From the NCBI GenBank assembly GCA_017621695.1, contig JAGASP010000083.1, forward strand, positions 1-45,789: DNA of 45,789 nt. The letters are read 5' to 3'. This document shows, one piece after another, positions 17,696 through 26,307 of the stretch. How positions within the stretch are numbered: position 1 is the first letter of the stretch; every line of letters begins with the position of its first letter. This DNA comes from Clostridia bacterium. GTDB lineage: Bacteria; Bacillota; Clostridia; Oscillospirales; CAG-272. Both the position numbers and the translations under genes were made by a program. The notes beneath the pieces were generated by a model, which was not told the origin of the DNA, searched no databases, and saw only the letters and a program-made list of their open reading frames with translations.

Positions 17696-18237
17696 ACCGT
17701 GTACCCCCTTTCCTCAAGGTAGGCGCGCAGTGCCTGGCGGGTGCGCTTGAGCCGCATGGACACGGCGTTGGGGGTCAGTCCGTAACCGAGCGCCATCTCC
17801 CGCACGGTGCGCCCGTACCAATACCGTCCCATGAAGAGCTGACGGTCAAGGGGAGGCGTGAGCTCCAGAAATTCGTTGAGATAAGCGCAGAGCTGGGTAT
17901 CCGTCGTGTCCTCGGGGACGGGGATGCATTCGGAAAGCTCTTCAAGCGCCACCAAAAGCTCGGGGTTTCTCTTTTCCCTGCGGTTGGCTTTGAGACGGTT
18001 GATGGAAATGTTTCGCGTCAGCTTGCCGAGATAGGTACGCAAAACCGACGGCTTTTTGGGCGGCATGGATCGCCACGCCGCCACCCATGTGTCGTTGACG
18101 CATTCCTCTGCGTCGGAGGGATCTCTGAGAATTTGGATGGAAATGCTGTGGCAGTATCCGCCGTATTGCAGCTGGGATTCCGCGATCGCGCGCTCATCCC
18201 GTGCCCAGTACAGCGCAACGATGTCATGGTCTTTCAT
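17692..18237 (-). CDS. ECF RNA polymerase sigma factor, pair C
   Basis: A 181-residue ECF sigma factor starting MKDHDIVALYWARDERAI at ATG 18237, after AAAGGAGC. Region 2: SDAEECVNDTWVAAWRSMPP; region 4: YGLTPNAVSMRLKRTRQAL. Stop and anti-sigma start overlap (ATGA). Its first residues match the divergent sigma D better than A or B, which points to C and D as the most recent duplicates, now facing away from each other. Confidence 0.93.
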   Translation of the reverse strand: MKDHDIVALYWARDERAIAESQLQYGGYCHSISIQILRDPSDAEECVNDTWVAAWRSMPPKKPSVLRTYLGKLTRNISINRLKANRREKRNPELLVALEELSECIPVPEDTTDTQLCAYLNEFLELTPPLDRQLFMGRYWYGRTVREMALGYGLTPNAVSMRLKRTRQALRAYLEERGYTV

Positions 18238-18270
18238 ATGATGTGCTCCTTTCGCAATGAATTTTATAGG

Positions 18271-18290
18271 CCTTCACCTATATTCACAAC
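18271..18290 (-). promoter_or_regulatory. Shared leader element upstream of sigma gene C
   Basis: Gene-strand reading GTTGTGAATATAGGTGAAGG, 33 bases before ATG 18237. It matches GTGTATATAGGTGAAGG in front of the divergent sigma D gene. Confidence 0.55.
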
Positions 18291-18406
18291 GCGGAGGTGA
18301 AAATCTGTCATAGATGTTTTTATCATTATATCATAAATCGCGGGATCCTGCAAGAGGGTGCATTTTTCTCTTGCTTTTTGAGAAAGAAACATATATAATG
18401 ATGAGA

Positions 18407-18568
18407 GGTCACCTCTAAAAACTCTCTTGACGGAGAATCCGTGGTAACTTTTCCGTCATATTTCACATATTTTTCTTCGCGTAGCTCCACTACGCGCGCG
18501 AAAAATTGTATCATCTGACGAAAAACTTCCTCACGGCTCTCTCGCCAACAGAGTTTTTAGAGGTTCCC
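18407..18568 (+). mobile_element. MITE-like element, copy 1 (162 bp)
   Basis: A 162-bp non-coding element with imperfect terminal inverted repeats: left GGTCACCTCTAAAAACTCT, right end (reverse complement) GGGAACCTCTAAAAACTCT. The inside holds more hairpins, for example GCGTAGCTCCACTACGC. A second copy at 22512-22672 differs at about ten positions. There is no transposase gene in the window, so any mobility depends on an enzyme supplied elsewhere. It fills most of the 397-bp gap between divergent sigma genes C and D, with only 22 bp to the leader element of D. Target duplications are unclear. Confidence 0.85.
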
Positions 18569-18590
18569 GACAGATTATTTCCTGAAATCG

Positions 18591-18607
18591 GTGTATATAG
18601 GTGAAGG
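18591..18607 (+). promoter_or_regulatory. Shared leader element upstream of sigma gene D
   Basis: Reads GTGTATATAGGTGAAGG, 27 bases before ATG 18635; the same word occurs in front of sigma C on the other strand. Confidence 0.55.
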
Positions 18608-18634
18608 CACTTATAGAAAGGAGGTATCTTGAGT

Positions 18635-19180
18635 ATGAAAGATCATGAGATCGTTGCTCTGTATCACGCTCGTGATGAGCAGGCCATCAAGGAAAGCGAG
18701 GACAAGTACGGTGTATACTGTCATGCGGTGGCTATGAATATTTTAAACGACCGCTCTGATGCCGAGGAGTGCGTCAATGACACGTGGCTTCGGGCATGGA
18801 ATGCCATGCCGCCCCACCGACCGTCGACCCTGCGCACCTTCCTTGGAAAGATCACGCGAAATCTTGCGCTCAACCGCTTGAGCATTCGCCAAGCCGATAA
18901 ACGCAATCCTCATCTGGTGATTGCGCTGGAGGAGCTGGGGGAATGTGTTCCCGCCACCGAAGAGACCGACGCACGGGAGCTGTGCGAGATGATGAACGCA
19001 TTTTTGGAGAGAACATCCAAGCTGGACCGTCAGCTGTTTCTCGGCCGCTATTGGTTTGCGCATTCGGTACGTACCTTGGCCATACATTACGGGATGACCG
19101 AAAATGCGGTTTCCCAGCGTCTCAAACGTACCCGCGCAGCCTTAAAAATTTATTTGACCGAAAGGGGGTACACGGTATGA
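18635..19180 (+). CDS. ECF RNA polymerase sigma factor, pair D
   Basis: A 181-residue ECF sigma factor. Both TTG 18629 and ATG 18635 are downstream of AAAGGAGG (18617-18624); ATG gives MKDHEIVALYHARDEQAI, which aligns with the start of sigma C, so I use it. Region 2: SDAEECVNDTWLRAWNAMPP; region 4: YGMTENAVSQRLKRTRAAL. It is the only pair transcribed rightward. The stop overlaps the anti-sigma start by ATGA. The MITE copy upstream may affect its promoter. Confidence 0.93.
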   Translation: MKDHEIVALYHARDEQAIKESEDKYGVYCHAVAMNILNDRSDAEECVNDTWLRAWNAMPPHRPSTLRTFLGKITRNLALNRLSIRQADKRNPHLVIALEELGECVPATEETDARELCEMMNAFLERTSKLDRQLFLGRYWFAHSVRTLAIHYGMTENAVSQRLKRTRAALKIYLTERGYTV

Positions 19181-20391
19181 CAGGGAGAATCGCATTTGAA
19201 AAGATCACCGATATCAGCGACAAATTCTTGGAGGAAGCCGCCTTTATTCCCAAGACGGAAGGGTATCCTGTCAAATCACGCCGTGGGCTCGGCAATAGCG
19301 GCTTTTCCCGATTTATGAACAGCGGATGGGGTGTTGCCATGATTTGCTGTTTGGTGGCTGTCGCTACTGTTGCGGGAATCCTATCCTGGGGGCATATGGC
19401 GGGGACACCTGCAAATCTGCCGCCTGCGGGTAGTGTGAGTGAGGATACGGACGATAGCGCGGAAAGTGTTGACGATACCCGGCCGGATCCCCCGGAGCTT
19501 GAAACAACGATGCCAATTATCGGCGAGGATTTTGAGCCCGAGCTTTCCTTCTCTCTCGGTTACATGGACAGTGTTTATTATGATTTCAGTATAGATGTAA
19601 AAGGCCTCCAGGCAGGGCGTTCTATCAATCTGGAAATCACCATGACCAATAAGGGCGAGGACTTTGCTTATATGGGAGCTACAGATTCTTTCCACGTTGA
19701 ATACGCTGCGCTGGTGCCGTCGGGCGGCGCGTACGAGGATGGCTATGCTTGTGAAATCTATGATCATTTAAATTACGGGCAGGTGTCGGTTCCCTCGGGT
19801 ACACAGGGCAGCTATGAAGCTACCTTCCATATTCCCAAGGATGCACCGTTGGGGACATACGATCTGGTGGTGGGCTTTTGGTCGTGCGAAAAGGTTTTTG
19901 AAGATGTTGTGACCGTCATGCCTGACATCGACTTGACTGAGGCGGAGGCCATCGCATTTGCCGATGCGGAAATCAAACAGAGGACAAATCTCACGGATCT
20001 AACGGCGTACCAAGTGTCTGCTACCCGTTTTGTCAATGGTGTGTGGGACCTTGAATATCGCATATATATACAGGGATATCCTACCACGGATTTTATCCTT
20101 GTGAAGCTTGGTACTGACGGAACCGTGATTGGATTCCGTGTGAGAGAACGCGAGCCGGGCCTTTTTGCACCTTACATACCGTATGTGACGGCCGAAATGG
20201 TTACTGAGGCTGTTGAAAAGCTCGGAGATGTGGACGAAGCGGAATTGTATTTGGATTTCTATTACGATCAAGGGTATTATTTGTGTATTGGTTATCTCGT
20301 CTCTGAGTTTCACGGCGATTGTGGAACGATTGAGTTTGTCCATGAGCCGATCTGGCACTTGCCGGAAGATAGCGAGAAAACGGAGCGTTAA
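19177..20391 (+). CDS. Membrane anti-sigma factor, pair D
   Basis: A 404-residue single-pass protein. FEKITDISDKFLEEAAFIPK is the sigma-binding stem, FSRFMNSGWGVAMICCLVAV the start of the membrane segment. After an acidic Pro/Thr linker come one beta-rich module (LEITMTNKGEDFAYMGATDS ... GTYDLVVGFWS, related to the modules of pair A) and a PepSY-like C-terminal domain starting LTEAEAIAFADAEIKQR and ending near HGDCGTIEFVHEPIW. It therefore keeps one module where pair A has three. The start ATG 19177 follows AAAGGGGG and overlaps the sigma stop. Confidence 0.85.
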   Translation: MTGRIAFEKITDISDKFLEEAAFIPKTEGYPVKSRRGLGNSGFSRFMNSGWGVAMICCLVAVATVAGILSWGHMAGTPANLPPAGSVSEDTDDSAESVDDTRPDPPELETTMPIIGEDFEPELSFSLGYMDSVYYDFSIDVKGLQAGRSINLEITMTNKGEDFAYMGATDSFHVEYAALVPSGGAYEDGYACEIYDHLNYGQVSVPSGTQGSYEATFHIPKDAPLGTYDLVVGFWSCEKVFEDVVTVMPDIDLTEAEAIAFADAEIKQRTNLTDLTAYQVSATRFVNGVWDLEYRIYIQGYPTTDFILVKLGTDGTVIGFRVREREPGLFAPYIPYVTAEMVTEAVEKLGDVDEAELYLDFYYDQGYYLCIGYLVSEFHGDCGTIEFVHEPIWHLPEDSEKTER

Positions 20392-20456
20392 AAAGATCAC
20401 TCAGCGAGCATCCATCTGTGAATTACGGGAGCTACTGCCATGCCCTCGCATGAAAT

Positions 20457-20497
20457 AAAAATCCGCACGCGTAACTTTGCTACGCGTGCGGATTTTT
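20457..20497. terminator. Bidirectional terminator between anti-sigma D and the membrane protein gene
   Basis: Arms 20457-20473 and 20481-20497 form a perfect 17-bp stem with loop ACTTTGC; A-run on the left, T-run on the right. It serves the rightward pair D and the leftward gene ending at 20527. Confidence 0.92.
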
Positions 20498-20526
20498 GAT
20501 TTATCAGATCAATTGCTTTATAAAGT

Positions 20527-22470
20527 TTATTCGTTTGTTTGATTGTCGGGCACTTTATCCTCGACGGCTTCCTCAGTAGCAGGCTCGTCCTCGACAACTT
20601 CCTCCGCAGCAGGCTCGTCCTCGACAACTTCCTCTGCAACGGGCTCGTCCTCGACGGCTTCCTCTGCAACAGGCTCGTCCTCGGTGGCTTCCTCCGCAAC
20701 AGGTTCACCCTCGACGGCTTCTTCGGCTACGGCCTCACCCTCGACGGCTTCTTCGGCTACGGGTTCACCCTCGACGACTTCTTCGGCTACGGGTTCACCC
20801 TCGACGGCTTCTTCGGCTGCGGCCTCACCCTCGGCGGCTTCTTCGGCTACGGGCTCACCCTCGACAGCTTCTTCGGCTATGGGCTCACCCTCAACAGCTT
20901 CTTCGGCCGCGAGTTCGCCTTCAACCGCTTCTTCGGCTACGGGTTCACCCTCGACAGCTTCTTCGGCTATGGGCTCACCCTCAACAGCTTCTTCGGCTAT
21001 GGCCTCACCCTCGACAGCTTCTTCTGCGGCGATTTCACCCTCAACAGCTTCTTCGGCTACGGGTTCACCCTCGACAGCTTCTTCTGCGGCGATTTCACAC
21101 TCAACAGCTTCTTCGGCTACGGGTTCACCCTCGACAGCTTCTTCGGCTACGGGTTCACCCTCAACCGCTTCTTCGGCGGCAGGTTCACCCTCGGTGGTTT
21201 CCTCGGTAGAGGTAGCGCTTTCCAGCGTCTCCGCATCCATGACAAGACGATTTTCTGCGTATCCGGTGAGGATCTCCAGACGCGTGACCATATCTATGCG
21301 AAGCACAAAATGCCCGATACTACTGTACAGAATTTCGCAGAGGAGAGCAAGAGCGGCAAACACAATGGCCAGAATATACTGTGTATTTGCTTCGGGTGTG
21401 AGCTGAATCGCATAATGCTTCGAAGCCTTCAAAAGCACGATCACAGAAAGCAGACCCACCAGAAGGAAGATGGGATACTGGAAAAGTCGGTCGTGGGATT
21501 TCTCTTCCTTGGCATTGTAAATGCAGATTAAACGCGTGAGAATATGGTAGATGCTGAAAAAACCGACAGCCAGACACGCGATGAACACGGTGATCATCAA
21601 AAACATCAGGAGCAGGTGAGAATCCAGTTGTCCGTCCCAAAGATCCATAAAGATTTCAAGACCGTCGATGGCGGAGGTCTTCTCATACATAACATTGACC
21701 AGACCTGCGCGGTGCACGAACCACAGCGAGAATGCGCTGAGGGTAAGGCTGGCCAGCGAAAAGCTTTGGGAATAGATCAGGAACTGTCTTCTGTCACGGG
21801 AACGTTCCTTGATATGAACAAATGTAATCCAGATCACAATGATACCCAAAAGAAGGAGCATCAGATACAGAAGGTTAGGTCCGGCAGCACTGCAGGGGCA
21901 GAAAAAGACAGCCAGGCCCAAGATGAAAACGAAGCCGACAGCTTTGCTGAGACAATGCGTGATGCGCATAAATACGGCTCTTCCCTTGAAAAGATGGAGT
22001 AGCATATATCCCAAAGCATAGATAACATAAAATCCGATCAGGAAAGGAAGTAGCATCAAGGCCAGCAGCAGCAGGAGGTAGGAAAGGCTCTCATAAATTG
22101 ACGTGACAAAGGTTTCCTTTATGAGGAACGTGAGGAGAAGGAAGCCTTCTTCGGCGCATACATCCGAGGCGGACAGCTCGGACAGAGGATCTCCGTCTAT
22201 CAGAAGGTCTATGGTGGGAATGATCAGATGAAAAGCTTCGCCCCAAAGTTTTAGGGAACCGAGATTTACCGCGTCTCCCAGTTCATCGCCCTCCAGATTG
22301 GAGTAGTGGCTGTAAAAATCTTCGATATAATCTTCGGTTTTTTCATTTTTGTCGGTTGGAATGGATATCAGATTCCCGAGAGTCAGGAATACGAGAGCTG
22401 CCATGACAAGGAAGGAAAGAACGATCTGGATGATGTTGAGATACTTGTTGCGATTGCTGGGGATAGCCAT
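20527..22470 (-). CDS. Polytopic membrane protein with an acidic 10-residue repeat tail
   Basis: A 647-residue protein starting at ATG 22470 after GGAGG. Residues 1 to about 420 hold some eight to ten hydrophobic segments, for example IIQIVLSFLVMAALVFLTLG and LLMFLMITVFIACLAVGFFS. From about residue 425 the protein turns into 21 tandem units of the type GEPVAEEAVE followed by DKVPDNQTNE. I do not recognise the membrane part as a named family. The tail is strongly negative and probably disordered or helical; whether it is inside or outside depends on the number of segments. A MITE copy lies 41 bp upstream of the start, so its promoter must lie within or beyond that element. Confidence 0.8.
   Translation of the reverse strand: MAIPSNRNKYLNIIQIVLSFLVMAALVFLTLGNLISIPTDKNEKTEDYIEDFYSHYSNLEGDELGDAVNLGSLKLWGEAFHLIIPTIDLLIDGDPLSELSASDVCAEEGFLLLTFLIKETFVTSIYESLSYLLLLLALMLLPFLIGFYVIYALGYMLLHLFKGRAVFMRITHCLSKAVGFVFILGLAVFFCPCSAAGPNLLYLMLLLLGIIVIWITFVHIKERSRDRRQFLIYSQSFSLASLTLSAFSLWFVHRAGLVNVMYEKTSAIDGLEIFMDLWDGQLDSHLLLMFLMITVFIACLAVGFFSIYHILTRLICIYNAKEEKSHDRLFQYPIFLLVGLLSVIVLLKASKHYAIQLTPEANTQYILAIVFAALALLCEILYSSIGHFVLRIDMVTRLEILTGYAENRLVMDAETLESATSTEETTEGEPAAEEAVEGEPVAEEAVEGEPVAEEAVECEIAAEEAVEGEPVAEEAVEGEIAAEEAVEGEAIAEEAVEGEPIAEEAVEGEPVAEEAVEGELAAEEAVEGEPIAEEAVEGEPVAEEAAEGEAAAEEAVEGEPVAEEVVEGEPVAEEAVEGEAVAEEAVEGEPVAEEATEDEPVAEEAVEDEPVAEEVVEDEPAAEEVVEDEPATEEAVEDKVPDNQTNE
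20560..21189 (-). repeat. 30-bp tandem repeat encoding GEPVAEEAVE units
   Basis: Twenty-one in-frame 30-bp units. Early units carry GE, the last four DE; variable positions 3-5 read PV, PI, IA, AI, LA or AA. Length changes would stay in frame. Confidence 0.9.
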
Positions 22471-22511
22471 AAAATACCTCCGATGATGTTTTTGGTTCTT
22501 GATAAAATGGG

Positions 22512-22672
22512 GGTCACCTCTAAAAACTCTCTTGACGGAGAATCCGTGGTAACTTTTCCGTCATACATCACATATTTTCTGCGCGTAGCTCCACTACGCG
22601 CGCGAAAAATTGTATCATCTGGCGAAAAACTTCCTCACGGCTCACTCACCAACAGAGCCTTTAGAGGTTCCC
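22512..22672 (+). mobile_element. MITE-like element, copy 2 (161 bp)
   Basis: Same orientation and ends as the copy at 18407-18568, with about ten substitutions and one deletion. The right terminal repeat is less well kept (CAGAGCCTTTAGAGGTTCCC instead of CAGAGTTTTTAGAGGTTCCC). It lies between the start of the acidic-tail membrane gene and the end of the ABC exporter operon, and any transcript of the membrane gene starting outside would pass through it. Confidence 0.85.
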
Positions 22673-22732
22673 TGGGGGTGCTAACCTTGTGCTTTTTTAT
22701 TCTGCGCTTGAACGTTCGGAATACCCCTGCGT

Positions 22733-24517
22733 TCAAACACAGTCTTCAAACTGGCTACGATACATTTCAGCGTAAAATCCACCGCTCTTCAAGAGGGTTT
22801 TGTGATCGCCCTGCTCGATGATGCGACCGTCCTTCATGACAAGGATGACGTCTGCCTCCTTGATGGTGGAGAGACGGTGGGCGACGATAAAGGAGGTACG
22901 CCCCTTCATGAGCGTCGCGAAGGCGTTCTGGATCTTCAGCTCGGTGCGGGTGTCGATCGAAGAGGTTGCCTCGTCCAGAATGAGCATGGGGGGGAGGGAC
23001 AGGAAGAGACGCGCAATGCAGAGAAGCTGTTTTTGTCCTTGAGAAAGTGTGCCTCCGTTTTCACCCAGTACGGTGTCGTATCCGTCGGGCAGACGGCGGA
23101 TGAAGCTGTCTGCGTGTGCGGCCTTGGCGGCGGCGATGATCTCATCCTCGGTGGCTTCGGGACGGCCGAATGCGATGTTTTCTTTGACGGTTCCGGCAGA
23201 CAGCCAGGTGTCCTGCAGTACCATGCCGTAGGCGCCTCTGAGGGAATGGCGGGTCAGCTTTCGGATGTCGGTACCGCTGACCGAAATACTCCCCCCATCC
23301 ACGTCGTAAAAGCGCATGAGCAGGTTGATGACCGTCGTCTTGCCACAGCCTGTGGGGCCGACGATGGCCACGCGCTGTCCTTTATCCAGCTTGAGGTTGA
23401 GGTTGCGGATCAGCTCCTTGTCGGGAGAATAAGAGAAATGCACGTCGGAGAGTGTTACCTCGCCGGTGACGGCATCGGCGGGAAGGGTAACGGCATCCGT
23501 CGGCTCTTCGGGTTCAGGTTCAGCCTCGACGAGCTCAAAGAGACGGGCTGCACAGGTCATGGAAAGCTGCAGCTCGGTGATGACACCCGAAATTTCATTG
23601 AAGGGCTTTGTGTATTGGTTGGCGTAGGTGAGGAAGCAGGAAAGCTGACCCACCGAAAGGGTGACATTTCCCATAGCCAAGCTCATGAGCGCACCGATCA
23701 ACGCCACGCCTGCGTACACAAGATTGTTGACAAAGCGGGTGGAGGGATTGGTCAGGGAGGAGAAGAAGGTGGCCTTGCGGGAGACGGTCTCCAATCGGCC
23801 GTTGATCTCGTCAAAGGCAGAAAGCGCCTCATCCTCGTGCGAAAACGCGACCACGGTTTTGTGTGAGCCCAGCATTTCGTCTATGAGAGCGGTCTGTTCG
23901 CCGCGGGTCTCGGTCTGCTTTATGAACATATGATGGGTGTTTTTGGCGATAAAGGATGCCACAAACAGCGACAGCGGCGTGATGAGTACCACCCACAGGG
24001 TGAGCCAAAGGTTGAGGGAGAGCATAAAGCCCAAGGTGCCTGCGATGGTCAGAACACCCGTAAACAACTGGGAAAAGCCCATGAGCAGTCCATCGGTGAA
24101 CTGGTCGGCGTCGGATATCACACGGCTGACAAGACCGCCCACGGGGTGCTTGTCGAGGAAGGACAGCGGAAGCCTTTGAATGCTTTCAAAAGCATCCTGG
24201 CGGAGACGGCGCACAACGCCGAAGGTTATGCGGTTGTTGCAAATGGCCATGAGCCATTGACACAGCGCTGTGATGCCGATGATGATAACGCCGCGCCAAA
24301 GCAACGGTGTAAGAGCCTCAAAATTCACCTTGCCGGGGGCAACGATGAGGTCGATGGCCTCACCGGTCAGCACAGGAAGATAAAGGCTGAGGGCGACCGA
24401 CGCGGCGCACAGAAGAAGGGATAACGCAAATAGAATGCGGTAATGGGACAGGTATCTGAGTACTTTTTTCAGGGTAGCAAGGGAAGAGACGGTTGCGGTG
24501 CTTTTCGCTTTTTTCAT
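22733..24517 (-). CDS. ABC exporter half-transporter, subunit 2 (canonical Walker B)
   Basis: A 594-residue type IV ABC exporter subunit: six-helix membrane domain (about 35-320) fused to an ATPase domain. Walker A is GPTGCGKTTVINLL, Walker B LILDEATSSID with the catalytic Glu, H-loop FIVAHRLSTI. The signature is LSQGQKQLL, not LSGGQ. In heterodimeric exporters of the TM287/288 and BmrC/D kind, this subunit supplies the intact Glu/His but a changed signature, leaving one weak ATP site. ATG 24517 overlaps the stop of the partner gene (ATGA), so the two are made together. The substrate could be a drug, peptide or lipid. Confidence 0.93.
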   Translation of the reverse strand: MKKAKSTATVSSLATLKKVLRYLSHYRILFALSLLLCAASVALSLYLPVLTGEAIDLIVAPGKVNFEALTPLLWRGVIIIGITALCQWLMAICNNRITFGVVRRLRQDAFESIQRLPLSFLDKHPVGGLVSRVISDADQFTDGLLMGFSQLFTGVLTIAGTLGFMLSLNLWLTLWVVLITPLSLFVASFIAKNTHHMFIKQTETRGEQTALIDEMLGSHKTVVAFSHEDEALSAFDEINGRLETVSRKATFFSSLTNPSTRFVNNLVYAGVALIGALMSLAMGNVTLSVGQLSCFLTYANQYTKPFNEISGVITELQLSMTCAARLFELVEAEPEPEEPTDAVTLPADAVTGEVTLSDVHFSYSPDKELIRNLNLKLDKGQRVAIVGPTGCGKTTVINLLMRFYDVDGGSISVSGTDIRKLTRHSLRGAYGMVLQDTWLSAGTVKENIAFGRPEATEDEIIAAAKAAHADSFIRRLPDGYDTVLGENGGTLSQGQKQLLCIARLFLSLPPMLILDEATSSIDTRTELKIQNAFATLMKGRTSFIVAHRLSTIKEADVILVMKDGRIIEQGDHKTLLKSGGFYAEMYRSQFEDCV

Positions 24518-26238
24518 GCTTCCTCACCTCCCTTGAACTGAGACATATGGATCTCACGATAGGTATCGCAGGTGTTGAGAAGCTCTTCATGCTTACCAAG
24601 ACCTACGACGTGTCCGTCCTCCAGCACCGCGATGAGATCGGCATGGCGGATGGAGGAGGTGCGTTGGGAGATGATGAAGGTGGTGGGGGTATGGGGGAGA
24701 GACTTCAGCGCTGTGCGGAGATGGGCATCGGTGACGAAGTCAAGCGCTGAAGCGCTGTCGTCCAGAATCAAAATCTCAGGTTCTCCGACCAACGCGCGTG
24801 CGATGGTGAGGCGCTGCTTTTGACCACCTGAGAAATTGCGACCCTTTTGATCCACGGGGGCATCCAATCCCCCCTCTTTTTTACGGACGAAATCTGCGGC
24901 CTGTGCCAGCTCCAAGGCGCGCCATAGCTCCTCGTCGGTAGCGTTTGCTTTACCCCAACAGAGATTGGTACGGATGGTGCCGCGGAACAGCTCGGCTTTT
25001 TGAGGAACAACACCGATATGGGCACGCAATTCGGCAGGATCATAGCTGCATACGTCGCGTCCGTTGACGGTGACGCGGCCTTCCGTGGCATCATAAAAGC
25101 GGGGAATGAGATTTACAAGCGAGGTTTTGCCAGAGCCTGTGCCGCCGATGATACCCACGGTCTGCCCGGGCGCGACGGAAAAGTCAATGCCTGACAGGGA
25201 AGGGTGGGAGCCCTTGTGGTAGGTCAGGGTGACGTTTTCAAAGGTAACCGCAGCACCTGTATCGGCAGACTTGTCCGAGGGGAAGATCTCCGTACCTGCG
25301 GGCATATCCAGCACCGCACCGATGCGGTTGCCGCAAGCTACGGCCTTGGTCACAAGAAAGATGGTGGAGGCCAGCTTGACAAGCTCTACGAGGATCTGCC
25401 CCATGTAATTGACGAGCGCGACCAGCTCGCCTTGGGTGATCTCTCCGTCATAGACCTGATAGCCACCCTGCTTGATGAGCAGGATGACCGCGAGGTTGAC
25501 GATGACGTAGGTCAAAGGGTTCATGAGGGAAGAGAGGATGCCTGCCTTGTTTTGCAGGGAGGTCTGCTCGCGGTTGACCTTGGCAAACGCCGCGATCTCT
25601 TCCTCCTCTTGGCAGAACGCGCGGATGACGCGCACACCTGCCAGATTTTCGCGTGTTACACCCGTCACGCGATCCAGTCTTGCCTGTACCTTTTTGAACA
25701 GGGGAATACCGCCCAGCATAACGCCGAACACGACAAGGGAGAGCAGGGGAATGGCGGCAGCGAAGATCAAAGCGGATTTTGTATGGATGGTGAACGCCAT
25801 GACCATAGCACCCAGCACGATGATGGGGGAACGCAAAAACAGGCGCAGGGTCATGTTGATACCGGATTGCAGCTGGTTGACGTCGCTTGTGATACGGGTA
25901 ATCATGGTGGACGTACCGATTGTATCGGTTTGGGCGTAGGTGAAGGATTGCATATGCGCAAAGAGCTCGCGGCGTAGCTTGGATGCTGTGCCGACGGCGG
26001 CTTTGGCGGCAAAATACTGAGCGCATAGAGCGCAGGAAAGACCTACCACGGCCAAAAGCACCAGTACGAGGGTCATGCGAATGATGAAGCCACGGTCATC
26101 TCCGCCGATGCCCTTATCAATGATGGCGGCGACTACCAATGGAACAAGCAAGTCAAAGCAGGCCTCCAAGAGCTTAAATAGCGGCGATAAAATGCTTTCC
26201 TTGGGATATAATTTGAAAAACCGAAAAAAAACTTTCAT
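24514..26238 (-). CDS. ABC exporter half-transporter, subunit 1 (degenerate catalytic site)
   Basis: A 574-residue partner subunit. ATG 26238 follows CGGAGAG; the frame is open upstream but without a ribosome site, and MKVFFRFFKLYPKESILSPL is the usual start. Walker A GGTGSGKTSLVNL, canonical signature FSGGQKQRL, but Walker B ends LILDDSASALD (Asp for Glu) and the H-loop is FIISQRTSSI (Gln for His). These are the hallmarks of the degenerate half of a heterodimeric exporter. First gene of the two-gene operon, behind a strong promoter with a palindrome at the transcription start. Confidence 0.93.
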   Translation of the reverse strand: MKVFFRFFKLYPKESILSPLFKLLEACFDLLVPLVVAAIIDKGIGGDDRGFIIRMTLVLVLLAVVGLSCALCAQYFAAKAAVGTASKLRRELFAHMQSFTYAQTDTIGTSTMITRITSDVNQLQSGINMTLRLFLRSPIIVLGAMVMAFTIHTKSALIFAAAIPLLSLVVFGVMLGGIPLFKKVQARLDRVTGVTRENLAGVRVIRAFCQEEEEIAAFAKVNREQTSLQNKAGILSSLMNPLTYVIVNLAVILLIKQGGYQVYDGEITQGELVALVNYMGQILVELVKLASTIFLVTKAVACGNRIGAVLDMPAGTEIFPSDKSADTGAAVTFENVTLTYHKGSHPSLSGIDFSVAPGQTVGIIGGTGSGKTSLVNLIPRFYDATEGRVTVNGRDVCSYDPAELRAHIGVVPQKAELFRGTIRTNLCWGKANATDEELWRALELAQAADFVRKKEGGLDAPVDQKGRNFSGGQKQRLTIARALVGEPEILILDDSASALDFVTDAHLRTALKSLPHTPTTFIISQRTSSIRHADLIAVLEDGHVVGLGKHEELLNTCDTYREIHMSQFKGGEEA

Positions 26239-26265
26239 GTCTCTCTCCGAAAGGTGGAATACTAT

Positions 26266-26279
26266 TACAATAAATTGTA
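26266..26279. promoter_or_regulatory. Candidate repressor operator at the ABC operon promoter
   Basis: TACAAT-AA-ATTGTA is a perfect 6-bp inverted repeat directly downstream of, and touching, the -10 box (26279-26284). An operator at the transcription start is typical for MarR- or TetR-type repression of exporters; no regulator gene is adjacent. Confidence 0.5.
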
Positions 26280-26307
26280 TTATATCATAGTCCGCCGAAA
26301 TTTTCAA
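26279..26307 (-). promoter_or_regulatory. Promoter of the ABC exporter operon
   Basis: On the minus strand TTGAAA (26307-26302), 17 bp, TATAAT (26284-26279), with an extended TGA just before the -10. Confidence 0.8.

Noticed and set aside
20539..21531. Plus-strand open frame with FFGYGFTLDS-type repeats
   Set aside because: It is the complement of the 30-bp repeat encoding the acidic tail; the repeat keeps all frames open.
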